Shown piece by piece: positions 26,747-34,454 of a DNA stretch of 64,000 bases. Numbering within the stretch: position 1 is the stretch's first letter; each line of letters begins with the position of its first letter. The notes beneath the pieces were generated by a model. That model ran no database searches. It saw nothing but the letters and a program-made list of their open reading frames with translations, and was not told the DNA's origin. Source of the stretch: [Clostridium] clostridioforme AGR2157 (lineage in GTDB: Bacteria > Bacillota > Clostridia > Lachnospirales > Lachnospiraceae); assembly GCF_000424325.1 (NCBI RefSeq), contig NZ_AUJR01000005.1, positions 106,737 to 170,736 of the forward strand, in the 5' to 3' direction. The position numbers were made by a program, and so were the translations under genes.

Positions 26747-26758
26747 TAGTGTACACTA
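26747..26758. promoter_or_regulatory. Palindromic site TAGTGTACACTA upstream of the XRE gene
   Basis: A perfect 12-base palindrome shared with the fprA upstream region. Here it lies between the probable promoter and the start codon, which suits autorepression. Confidence 0.7.
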
Positions 26759-26859
26759 CACTTCTTATATTATGAATTACTATGCAGTACATATAAATAA
26801 TGAATTGAAATACACCAAACTCCTGGATGTAATAACGGGAGGGGGAAAGGAAGTTTTGC

Positions 26860-28245
26860 ATGGGTGAAGGGACAGAAGACAGAATGCAGGCGTGCATGAA
26901 ACGCGTGGTGCCGGAAGCAGGGCTTGAAAAGGAATATGCACAGCCGCTTCTGACATTATTTGACGAACTGCTGGCCTGGGACCCGGCATCAGGGGACAGC
27001 CGTATTATATTTTACACAGAGGGCAGGGGACGGCTGCGGGAGAACCGTACAGAGCAGGAATTTCAGGCATTTGCCTGGAACCATGTACACCCTCGGGAGT
27101 GCAGGCAGTTCCAGGCATTTTTCAGCGCCGTGCATATGAAAGAACTTTCCGGGAGCAGAAGTCCTGATAAGCTGGTTTACCGGCAGAGGACGGCAGAGGG
27201 AGGCTATGTGTGGGTGGAGGTGGTGGCCATAACAGCCGGTAACGGCGGCACCATCCTGTGCTATGTCCGTGACATGGGAAAGGAAGGACAGAAGCGGTAC
27301 ATGCAGGAACAGATTATTGACCGGTACGTGTACAGAAACTGCGATTTCTTCCTGTGTCTGGATGGTGACACGGGTTATTATGAGATTCTTCAGAAGAATG
27401 ACAGCTGTATTCAGGAGCAGATGCCTTATTCAGGGAACTATAAACGGGAACTGGAAGCCTGTATCAGGAAGTATGTGGTGCCTGAGGACAGGGACCTGCT
27501 TCTGGAAAAAGCATCCATGGGCAATGTCATGGATGCTTTGGAACGGGAAGGCGAGCTGATGGTAACCTATGGAGAGAAGGGCATGGACGGCCGGTATGCC
27601 CGCAAATTGCTGCGCTATGTGTACTTTGACAGACAGGAGCGCAAGATTCTCCTTATGCGCCAGGATATCACGGCAGAGTACCTGGAGCAGCGCAGTCAGA
27701 AGAAGCGCCTCAGCGACGCGCTCCTTCATGCAAGGATTGATTCCCTTACAGGCCTATATAACCGCCAGGCAGTGAATGCTAAGATCAACGGAATCCTGGG
27801 GGAGGCCGCAGTGATGCCGCCTTCTGTGCTGCTTTTTATTGATTTGGATAATTTTAAGACTGTAAACGATACCCTTGGCCACCGGTATGGGGATAAGGTG
27901 CTGTGTTCTGTGGCAGAGTGCTTCCGCAAGGTCCTCCGCACTTCCGACATAATCGGAAGGGTGGGAGGTGACGAGTTCGTAGCCTTTCTCTCAGGAGTCA
28001 CATCCATTGAGGAGGCAGGCGAGTGCGCCGGACGCCTGTGCCGGGCAGTGAGCCACATACCGGATTTAGACCTGAAAGGCTGCGGGCTGTCCTGCAGCAT
28101 CGGAGGGGCTGTGTGCCCAAGGGACGGAAGGGATTACGATTCTCTTCTCATGAAGGCGGATATAGCCGTTTATGAAGCCAAGCGCCGGGGTAAGAATCAG
28201 TTCGCGTTTTACGGGCCCGGAATGAAGCTTCATTCCGAGCCCTGA
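26860..28245 (+). CDS. GGDEF-domain diguanylate cyclase with PAS-like N-terminus
   Basis: A 461-residue soluble protein. Residues about 30-270 form two PAS-like sensor regions without clear motifs; residues about 285-455 are a GGDEF domain with IDSLTGLYNRQAV at its start and an intact RVGGDEFVAF catalytic loop (about 367-376), so it should make cyclic di-GMP. The inhibitory RxxD site five residues before GGDEF is not evident to me. No membrane helix is predicted, so the signal is cytoplasmic. The last codons contain a perfect 20-base palindrome at 28218-28237 that can fold into a hairpin near the convergent asparagine synthase gene end. Confidence 0.88.
   Translation: MGEGTEDRMQACMKRVVPEAGLEKEYAQPLLTLFDELLAWDPASGDSRIIFYTEGRGRLRENRTEQEFQAFAWNHVHPRECRQFQAFFSAVHMKELSGSRSPDKLVYRQRTAEGGYVWVEVVAITAGNGGTILCYVRDMGKEGQKRYMQEQIIDRYVYRNCDFFLCLDGDTGYYEILQKNDSCIQEQMPYSGNYKRELEACIRKYVVPEDRDLLLEKASMGNVMDALEREGELMVTYGEKGMDGRYARKLLRYVYFDRQERKILLMRQDITAEYLEQRSQKKRLSDALLHARIDSLTGLYNRQAVNAKINGILGEAAVMPPSVLLFIDLDNFKTVNDTLGHRYGDKVLCSVAECFRKVLRTSDIIGRVGGDEFVAFLSGVTSIEEAGECAGRLCRAVSHIPDLDLKGCGLSCSIGGAVCPRDGRDYDSLLMKADIAVYEAKRRGKNQFAFYGPGMKLHSEP
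28213..28242. repeat. Perfect palindrome at the 3' end of the GGDEF gene
   Basis: GGAATGAAGCTTCATTCC, extended by CG pairs and GGGC/GCCC, spans the last codons just before the stop. Convergent asnB ends 15 bases later. There is no T run, so it may block antisense transcription or stabilise 3' ends instead of acting as a classic terminator. Confidence 0.7.
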
Positions 28246-28259
28246 CGGGTGGGGCGTGT

Positions 28260-30113
28260 CTAACCAACCACTTCAATGTGATAAGTTTTCAGCCAGAAGT
28301 TGACCTGGAGGATATAGGCCAGCATCTGAGGGCCGGCCATGAGCTGGCCGTACCAGGGTTTTCCGTAGTCAGAGGGACTGGTGAGAAAGCGAGCCAGTTT
28401 TTTTCGGTCCAGGAAATCCATTACCGGGGAATGGCTGTCGTCCATCATTTCCCTTACACGATCCACAAGCAGTTTTTCATAGGCAGTATCATAAGTTTTA
28501 GGATAGGGGGACTTTTTCCGGAACAGTATTTCATCCGGGAGAAGTCCTTTTCCCGACTGGCGGAGCAGGTTCTTTACCTGTCCGTCCCTTGTTTTCATGT
28601 CCCAGGGCACGTTCCAGACATATTCAATGATTCGGTGGTCGGCAAAGGGAACCCTTGCCTCCAGGCCGGAGTACATGCTGGTGCGGTCCATGCGGTTGAG
28701 AAGGGTCTGCATGAACCAGCGCAGGTTCAGCCAGGCAATTTCCCGGCGTCTGGCTTCCTCCGGGGAATCCTCTGCCAGGACAGGGGTCTCTGCCACGGAG
28801 CGCTCATAGGTTTCCAGCACGTATTGGTCCATGTCCAGATACTCTAAGAAGCTGTCATTCAACAGGGCCTTTCTTGGGGCCAGGTCCATGGTCCACGGGA
28901 ATGTGTGGGCTTCAAAGCATTCCTTTTTATGGAACCAGGGGTAGCCGCCGAATATTTCGTCGGCGCATTCGCCGGTCAGGGCCACCTTGTTGTGTTCCTT
29001 GACCATGGAGCAGAACTGGAGCATGGAGGAGTCGATGTCCCCCATGGCCGGCAGGTCATGGGCCAGGACAGAATCAAACAGACGGTCGGCCTGGGTCAGG
29101 TTGCCGCATTCCAGGTGATGATGGTCGGAATCCAGGAATCTTACCATCTGGTCCACATAGGGGCGGTCCTGGGAAGGTTGGAAGGAGTTGGCCCGGAAGA
29201 ATTTATCGTTGTCCACAAAGTCAAAGGAGAAAGTGGTCAGGCGCTTTCCCTGTTTTTTCAGTTCTTTTGCGCAGATGGCAGACACAAGGCTGGAGTCCAC
29301 GCCCCCTGAGAGGAAGGTGCAGATGGGCACATCTGAAACCATTTGCCTGCGCACGGAATCCTCCACCAGAAATGACGTTTTCTCAATGGTCCTTTCATAG
29401 CTGTCCTCATGGGGACGGCTGGCCAGCTTCCAATAACTCTGCTGGCGGATTCCAACCGGGCTGCATATGAGGTAATGCCCCGGAAGCAGCTCATCCATGT
29501 CCTTTAGAACGCCGCAGCCATAGGTCCTGGCAGGTCCGATGGAGAACACTTCATTCAGCCCCCTCCGGTCTAACTGCGCCTTGACGCCCGGATAGGCCAG
29601 GATTCCTTTGAGCTCGGAAGAAAAAATGAGTTCTTCATCCCTTACCGTATAGAACAGCGGTTTTACCCCGGCCCGGTCCCGGAACAGGCACAGCCGGTTA
29701 TGGGCCGTGTCCATGATGGCAAAGGCAAAGATGCCGTTCAGGCGCTTTACAAAGTCAGGACCGTATTCCATGTAGCCTGCCAGTATGACCTCCGTGTCGC
29801 TGGAGGTCTGGAAGGAGCAGCCCGCGGCCATGAGTTCCTGGCGCAGTTCATCGGTATTGTACAGTTCCCCGTTGTAGACAATGGCAAAGGTCTGTCCGGA
29901 GCCTGATTTCACCATGGGCTGGTGTCCTCCGGCCAGATCAATGATGGACAGTCGGGCATGGGACAGGCCGCCGTGTTCCCAAAGCCATCGTCCGGCGTCA
30001 TCCGGGCCTCGGTGCCGTAAGCGTTCTGCCATGGCCTGCAGGACAGATTCATAGTGTTCTTTCTCTTTCAGGTAATGGTCATGAGGGTTATAAAAACCGG
30101 CAATTCCGCACAT
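28260..30113 (-). CDS. asnB: Asparagine synthase (glutamine-hydrolysing)
   Basis: A 617-residue two-domain enzyme: an N-terminal class II glutaminase with the catalytic cysteine at residue 2 (MCGIAGFYN) and RHRGPDDAG, and a C-terminal synthetase with the ATP pyrophosphatase loop SGGVDSSLVSAI. It converts aspartate to asparagine using glutamine and ATP. AGGAGG eight bases upstream supports this start, and cleavage of the first methionine is needed for activity. It follows the permease gene at 30217-31587 on the same strand with a 103-base gap. Some AsnB-like proteins modify peptidoglycan or natural products instead, but length and motifs fit the standard enzyme. Confidence 0.92.
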   Translation of the reverse strand: MCGIAGFYNPHDHYLKEKEHYESVLQAMAERLRHRGPDDAGRWLWEHGGLSHARLSIIDLAGGHQPMVKSGSGQTFAIVYNGELYNTDELRQELMAAGCSFQTSSDTEVILAGYMEYGPDFVKRLNGIFAFAIMDTAHNRLCLFRDRAGVKPLFYTVRDEELIFSSELKGILAYPGVKAQLDRRGLNEVFSIGPARTYGCGVLKDMDELLPGHYLICSPVGIRQQSYWKLASRPHEDSYERTIEKTSFLVEDSVRRQMVSDVPICTFLSGGVDSSLVSAICAKELKKQGKRLTTFSFDFVDNDKFFRANSFQPSQDRPYVDQMVRFLDSDHHHLECGNLTQADRLFDSVLAHDLPAMGDIDSSMLQFCSMVKEHNKVALTGECADEIFGGYPWFHKKECFEAHTFPWTMDLAPRKALLNDSFLEYLDMDQYVLETYERSVAETPVLAEDSPEEARRREIAWLNLRWFMQTLLNRMDRTSMYSGLEARVPFADHRIIEYVWNVPWDMKTRDGQVKNLLRQSGKGLLPDEILFRKKSPYPKTYDTAYEKLLVDRVREMMDDSHSPVMDFLDRKKLARFLTSPSDYGKPWYGQLMAGPQMLAYILQVNFWLKTYHIEVVG

Positions 30114-30216
30114 AATTCATTCCTCCTGTCATGATGTGGAAAGATGTTTGATTGTAAAAAGGTGATGTCCGGAGGGGACGGTACGCCTGCAATACTGTGC
30201 CCCAGGAATCCGGCCA

Positions 30217-31587
30217 TCAGAGCATGAAGCATGCCAGGGCAAAGGTACAGGCAAATCCAATACAGACCGGTATCAGGTTTTTCCTCGCCAGTTCCAGCGG
30301 GCTTACATTGCAGATGGCGGCAACTGGGATGAGTCCCCATGGCACGATGGTGCCGCCGCCCACGAAGATTGCCGTAATCTGGCCCAGGGCTGCCATGACC
30401 GGTACAGACGAGCCGGTGGCGGTTCCAAAGGTCCTGGCCAGGGCACCGGTAAGGGGAAGGCCCGAAAAGCCGGAACCGTCCAGTCCCGTCAGTCCGCCAA
30501 CTACCATCTGTATAAAGGCAGCCATATATTTATTCAGGGGGGCGTTCTGCGCCAGCCACAGGGCCCAGTCATTCATGATGCCGTGGGTGAACCGTTCCCC
30601 CATGATGGAGGTGATTCCGTCCCCGCCTAAAAAGAAAAAGGCGCCGATTATAATAACCGGAGCAAAGATGCGGATAGCAAAGAGAAAGCCTTCAGTGACA
30701 TAGCCGGTGACCTTTTCCAGGGACTGTTTCCCAAAGCCCAGCAGAGCGCCCAGGCAGGTGAGAAGGAGAGCGGTGCCGGAGACCATGCTGGTGGCATCCC
30801 CGCCCTTCAGGCCGCACAGAAGCATAAGGATAACATCCCCTGCAAAGGCAAGAGGAGTGAAGACAGCCAGGAACAGGGCGGCCTTCCTGACCTGCGGCCT
30901 GGAAGGTTCTGCCTGTATGGAGAGCCGGGGGCCCCTGGCATCCAGCTGACTCCTGTTTAACACATATGCGCTGAGAACAGTGACAATGCCCATTATCCAG
31001 AATAAAGGCCATGCCTGCTGGAGGATGGAGGAGGTGTCAAGTCCTGCTGCGCCGGCTGATATGGCGGGAGCTCCCTGAATTACCACATCGTAGCTCAGCG
31101 CAAAGCCGTGTCCGAACAGATTCATGGCCATGGCCGCGGCTAAGGGATTCAGGCCTGCCTTCACCGCAAAGGGCAGCATGATGGCCCCCACCAGCGCAAC
31201 CGAGGGACTGGGCCACAGGAACAGGGAAAACAGGAACATGGTGAGTCCCAGAATCCACCAGGTCAGGGAAGGGTTTTTCATAATGCCGGCCATGGGAACC
31301 ATCATCAGATAGTCGCTTCCCAGGTCCTTCAGGCATTTGGACAGGGAGGTGACCAGGGCAATTGTGGCCAGCACCTCCATGAATTTCCTGCCCGCATAGA
31401 GAACAGCGGAAAATACGGTTATGATGCCGCCGGTAACGGATTTAAGGCCGATGAGGCCCAGGATGAACAGGAAGGCGATGCAGACGGCAGGCGTATCCTT
31501 TTTGATGACCATCACTGCCAGGATAACGATGACGCCTATGAGATAAGCGTAGTGGAGCGGAGTCAGCACTACTGCGGATTCTATCAT
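30217..31587 (-). CDS. Multi-pass permease, ion-transporter superfamily-like, substrate unknown
   Basis: A 456-residue protein with about twelve hydrophobic segments and a cytosolic loop near 210-235. The pattern, with paired re-entrant-like motifs GDGITSIMG and GGLTGLDGSGFSGLPLTGA, resembles permeases of the GntP/DcuC/citrate ion-transporter superfamily for organic anions, but I do not recognise the specific family. The start has AGGAGT eight to nine bases upstream. Because asnB follows on the same strand, an amino acid or dicarboxylate is a reasonable but unproven substrate. Confidence 0.65.
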   Translation of the reverse strand: MIESAVVLTPLHYAYLIGVIVILAVMVIKKDTPAVCIAFLFILGLIGLKSVTGGIITVFSAVLYAGRKFMEVLATIALVTSLSKCLKDLGSDYLMMVPMAGIMKNPSLTWWILGLTMFLFSLFLWPSPSVALVGAIMLPFAVKAGLNPLAAAMAMNLFGHGFALSYDVVIQGAPAISAGAAGLDTSSILQQAWPLFWIMGIVTVLSAYVLNRSQLDARGPRLSIQAEPSRPQVRKAALFLAVFTPLAFAGDVILMLLCGLKGGDATSMVSGTALLLTCLGALLGFGKQSLEKVTGYVTEGFLFAIRIFAPVIIIGAFFFLGGDGITSIMGERFTHGIMNDWALWLAQNAPLNKYMAAFIQMVVGGLTGLDGSGFSGLPLTGALARTFGTATGSSVPVMAALGQITAIFVGGGTIVPWGLIPVAAICNVSPLELARKNLIPVCIGFACTFALACFML

Positions 31588-31673
31588 AATAAATCACTCC
31601 TGTATTTATGGAATATAATCTATGATATGGGGAAATGCTCTCCTCCGTGAAAAGGAAAACAGGAAAATAGGGG

Positions 31674-31702
31674 TTGATTTTATGGCCGGGTGCTGGTATG
31701 CT
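31674..31702 (+). promoter_or_regulatory. Promoter of the mgtE leader
   Basis: TTGATT and TATGCT with a 17-base spacer. Starting near 31709, it would give an untranslated leader of about 280 bases before mgtE. Confidence 0.6.
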
Positions 31703-31775
31703 AGATAAGGATTAAATTTTGAAAAAAGGAAGTGAACCGGAGTGGAAGGTCGAAGTCATAAGTTGGAAGCAGACA

Positions 31776-31901
31776 ATTATCATAAGCGTATGGTAGTGGG
31801 AGCTGTGCCGGCGGCTTTTTGCTTTCACTGCCGTTAATTATAGTATTCATATACGTTTATGATGATAGCCATGTATTACAGGAGGAGTCTGTAATTATGG
31901 C
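31776..31901 (+). ncRNA. Structured 5' leader of mgtE (candidate cis-regulatory RNA)
   Basis: Three helices are visible. ATTATCATAAGCGTAT (31776-31791) pairs with ATACGTTTATGATGAT (31851-31866) over 16 base pairs with two G-U pairs. Inside it GGTAGTGGGAGC (31792-31803) pairs with GCTTTCACTGCC (31821-31832). Downstream GCCAT/ATTACAG (31868-31881) pairs with CTGTAAT/ATGGC (31889-31901) around a GAGGAG loop, followed by TGTTTTGTTGTTG, which looks like an attenuator. mgtE genes are often under the Mg2+ M-box riboswitch, but I find none of that RNA's conserved blocks. It could be a different metal-sensing RNA. Confidence 0.55.
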
Positions 31902-31991
31902 TGTTTTGTTGTTGCAGTCCGGTCATCCGGGGCAGAACTGCGGCATTTTGTGTGCTGCTTTCATGATGTCACCATTCATGGAAGGAATAAG

Positions 31992-33341
31992 ATGCAGGAG
32001 AATTTTGATTTAAAAGAGCTGATGGATCTGCTGGATACAATGCAGCTCAGGTTACTGAAGGAAAAGCTGATTGAGATGAACGAGGTGGATATTGCCGCGT
32101 TCGTCGAGGAACTGGATTCCGAGAAGACCGTAGTGGTTTACCGCATGCTTCCCAAGGAGCTGGCAAGCGATGTGTTCGCATGTCTGCCTGTGGAGAAGCA
32201 GGAGCATATCATCAACAGCATCACGGATTACGAGCTCAGCGCCATTGTAAACGACCTGTTTGTGGACGATGCCGTGGATATGCTGGAAGAACTGCCGGCC
32301 AATGTGGTCAAGCGCGTGCTTAAGAACTCCACGCCGGACACAAGGAAGCTGATCAACCAGTTTTTAAAGTATCCGGAAGGCAGCGCCGGAAGCATTATGA
32401 CGGCAGAGTATGTGGGCCTTAAGAAGCGTATGACCGTGGAGGAGGCATTTGCCTATATCCGCAGGCACGGCGTGGATAAGGAGACCATTTATACCTGTTA
32501 TGTCATGGACGCAAAGAGGACCCTGGAGGGTGTGGTGACCGTCAAGGACCTGCTGATGCATCCCTATGAGGAAGTCATCGGCAACATCATGGATACTCAT
32601 GTGCTTAAGGCCGTGACCACAGACGACCAGGAGGAGGTGGCGGAGAGCTTCCGTAAATACGACCTCCTGAGCCTTCCGGTGGTGGACCACGAGAACCGTC
32701 TGGTGGGCATCGTTACCGTGGACGACGTGGTGGATGTTATGGAGCAGGAGGCCACAGAGGACTTTGAGAAGATGGCAGCCATGCTTCCCAGCGAGAAGCC
32801 TTACCTTAAGACAGGCGTGTTTGCTTTGGCAAAGAACCGTCTGGCCTGGCTCCTGATTCTCATGGTCAGCAGCATGATTACAGGCAGCATCCTGGCAAAG
32901 TACGAGGCGGCATTTGCGGTGATACCGCTGCTTGTGACCTTCATTCCCATGCTGACGGACACAGGCGGAAACGCGGGCAGTCAGAGCAGCACCATGATTA
33001 TCCGCGGCATGGCAGTGGGAGAGATTGAAGCCAGGGATATCCTGCGGGTTCTCTGGAAGGAACTGCGGGTGGGAGTTATCGTGGGCGTCCTGCTGGGACT
33101 GGTAAATTATATACAGCTGGTAGTCCGTTTTCCGGGGCAGGAAATGCTCTGCCTCACAGTGGTGCTGAGCCTTCTGGCCACCGTCATGCTGGCCAAGACC
33201 ATTGGCTGTGTCCTGCCTATCGTGGCGCAGGTCCTCCATCTGGACCCTGCCATCATGGCTGCGCCGCTTATCACCACCATTGTGGATGGGGTGAGTCTGA
33301 TTATTTATTTTCAGCTGGCGTGCAGCCTGCTTAAAATTTAG
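31992..33341 (+). CDS. mgtE: MgtE-family magnesium transporter
   Basis: A 449-residue Mg2+ channel: N-terminal helical domain (about 5-130), paired CBS domains (about 135-255) that sense cytosolic magnesium, a linking helix and five membrane helices (about 280-449) with the pore motif PMLTDTGGNAGSQSS. High magnesium closes the channel through the CBS dimer. The start at 31992 has GGAAGG upstream and matches the family; an in-frame ATG at 31950 is less likely. It is preceded by a long structured leader and followed by a strong terminator, so it is a single-gene unit. Confidence 0.93.
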   Translation: MQENFDLKELMDLLDTMQLRLLKEKLIEMNEVDIAAFVEELDSEKTVVVYRMLPKELASDVFACLPVEKQEHIINSITDYELSAIVNDLFVDDAVDMLEELPANVVKRVLKNSTPDTRKLINQFLKYPEGSAGSIMTAEYVGLKKRMTVEEAFAYIRRHGVDKETIYTCYVMDAKRTLEGVVTVKDLLMHPYEEVIGNIMDTHVLKAVTTDDQEEVAESFRKYDLLSLPVVDHENRLVGIVTVDDVVDVMEQEATEDFEKMAAMLPSEKPYLKTGVFALAKNRLAWLLILMVSSMITGSILAKYEAAFAVIPLLVTFIPMLTDTGGNAGSQSSTMIIRGMAVGEIEARDILRVLWKELRVGVIVGVLLGLVNYIQLVVRFPGQEMLCLTVVLSLLATVMLAKTIGCVLPIVAQVLHLDPAIMAAPLITTIVDGVSLIIYFQLACSLLKI

Positions 33342-33350
33342 GGAATGTTC

Positions 33351-33396
33351 AGGTCCGGAATCTTGCTTATATACAGGATTCCGGACCTTTGTTTTT
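33351..33396 (+). terminator. Rho-independent terminator of mgtE
   Basis: AGGTCCGGAATC pairs with GATTCCGGACCT, then a T-rich run. Just beyond, GATAGGTCCCGGG is repeated twice in tandem at 33397-33423, leading into the decayed aldolase gene. Confidence 0.92.
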
Positions 33397-33433
33397 GATA
33401 GGTCCCGGGTGATAGGTCCCGGGAACAGCTATC

Positions 33434-34084
33434 ATGAGCGGGAAAAAAGGGTTTATCGCGGCGTTAGACCAGAGCGGCGGCAGTACGCCGAAGGCGCTAA
33501 AGAATTACGGAATCAGAGAGGACCAGTACAGCAATGATGAGGAGATGTTTGCCTATTCCGGGACTGGATGAACTCCTGGTACGTGCGGTGGAGCGCCATA
33601 TTTTCGGCACCAAGATGCGTTCTGTGATTAAGCAGGCAAATCCTGCGGGAATCAAAAAGATTGTGGACCAGCAGTTTGAAATCGGGCTTCGCATTGCCGC
33701 GGCAGGACTGGTACCCATACTGGAGCCGGAGATTGATATTTACAGCCCGGATAAGGCTGAGTCTGAGCAAATCATGAAGGATGAAATCAAGAAACATCTG
33801 GCAGAGCTTCCGGAGGTACGAAACTGATGTTTAAACTGTCCATTCCGGATAAGCATGGATTCTACAGCGACCTCATGGAAGATTCCCATGTAGTGCGTGT
33901 GGTGGCGCTGTCCGGCGGATATTCCCGCCAGGAGGCCAATGAGCGCTTAAGCCGCAGCCCGGGACTGATTGCCAGTTTTTCCAGGGCATTGTCCGAAGGC
34001 CTTAATGCAAATCAGACCCAGGGTGAGTTTGACCGTATGCTGGCCCAGTCCATTAAGGAGATTTACGAGGCATCCATAACCTGA
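33434..34084 (+). pseudogene. Class I fructose-bisphosphate aldolase, internally deleted and frameshifted
   Basis: Pieces of a class I aldolase are in the right order but not in one frame. Residues from 33434 read [18 protein letters not shown], the family's N-terminal motif, up to NDEEMF; then about 85 residues are missing and the frame changes to PIPGLDELL...FGTKMRSVIKQANPAGI (33550-33825); at about 33825 one base is lost, and MFKLSIPDKHGFY...VVALSGGYSRQEANERL continues to the stop at 34084. The lost segment includes much of the active-site barrel, so no active enzyme can be made. A terminator follows at 34133. Confidence 0.88.
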
Positions 34085-34132
34085 GAATAACCGGCTTAAC
34101 CTGAGAACAGTACACATAACATGAGACAGGGA

Positions 34133-34161
34133 GGCTCCGCTATTGCTGCGGAGCCTTTTTG
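34133..34161 (+). terminator. Rho-independent terminator
   Basis: GGCTCCGC pairs with GCGGAGCC, followed by five T. It lies after the aldolase pseudogene and was presumably its own terminator. Confidence 0.92.
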
Positions 34162-34214
34162 CGGGCAGGAAACAGATGGCAGGGCATTGGGCTTATTTGA
34201 CGGCCTGCCTTCTG

Positions 34215-34243
34215 TTTACAAGGACTGTTATAAATGATATCAT
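34215..34243 (+). promoter_or_regulatory. Probable promoter upstream of mobA-mobB and the Crp/Fnr gene
   Basis: TTTACA and TATCAT with a 17-base spacer, upstream of the GGDEF remnant and the mobA-mobB gene. Confidence 0.5.
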
Positions 34244-34311
34244 ATAAAAAGATGTGATGAAAATGTATCCTGATAAAAGGGTGCAGAAGCTTTGAGTTAT
34301 GACAACTTGGG

Positions 34312-34434
34312 ATGGATTACGAGACCCTGTTTAAGGCTGCGGATGAGGCCATGTATCAGGCAAAGGAGCAGTTCAAAAACCGTATTGAGAGTGGGGACGC
34401 AGGAGAAGAAAACCAGGACAGGACAATATCATGA
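34312..34434 (+). pseudogene. C-terminal remnant of a GGDEF domain
   Basis: A 40-codon frame reads YETLFKAADEAMYQAKEQ followed by FKNR, the standard end of GGDEF domains (AD-x-AMY-x-AK...KNR). Nothing else of the domain is present upstream. It overlaps the beginning of the mobA-mobB region, so it is a scar of an earlier gene. Confidence 0.6.
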
Positions 34435-34454
34435 CACGGCAGGAGGAGCAGGAC

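Noticed and set aside
31709..31991. M-box (Mg2+) riboswitch upstream of mgtE
   Set aside because: None of the M-box conserved blocks, such as GGTGAGGCTC or CGCTGCTGCCC, is present, so I describe only an unclassified structured leader.
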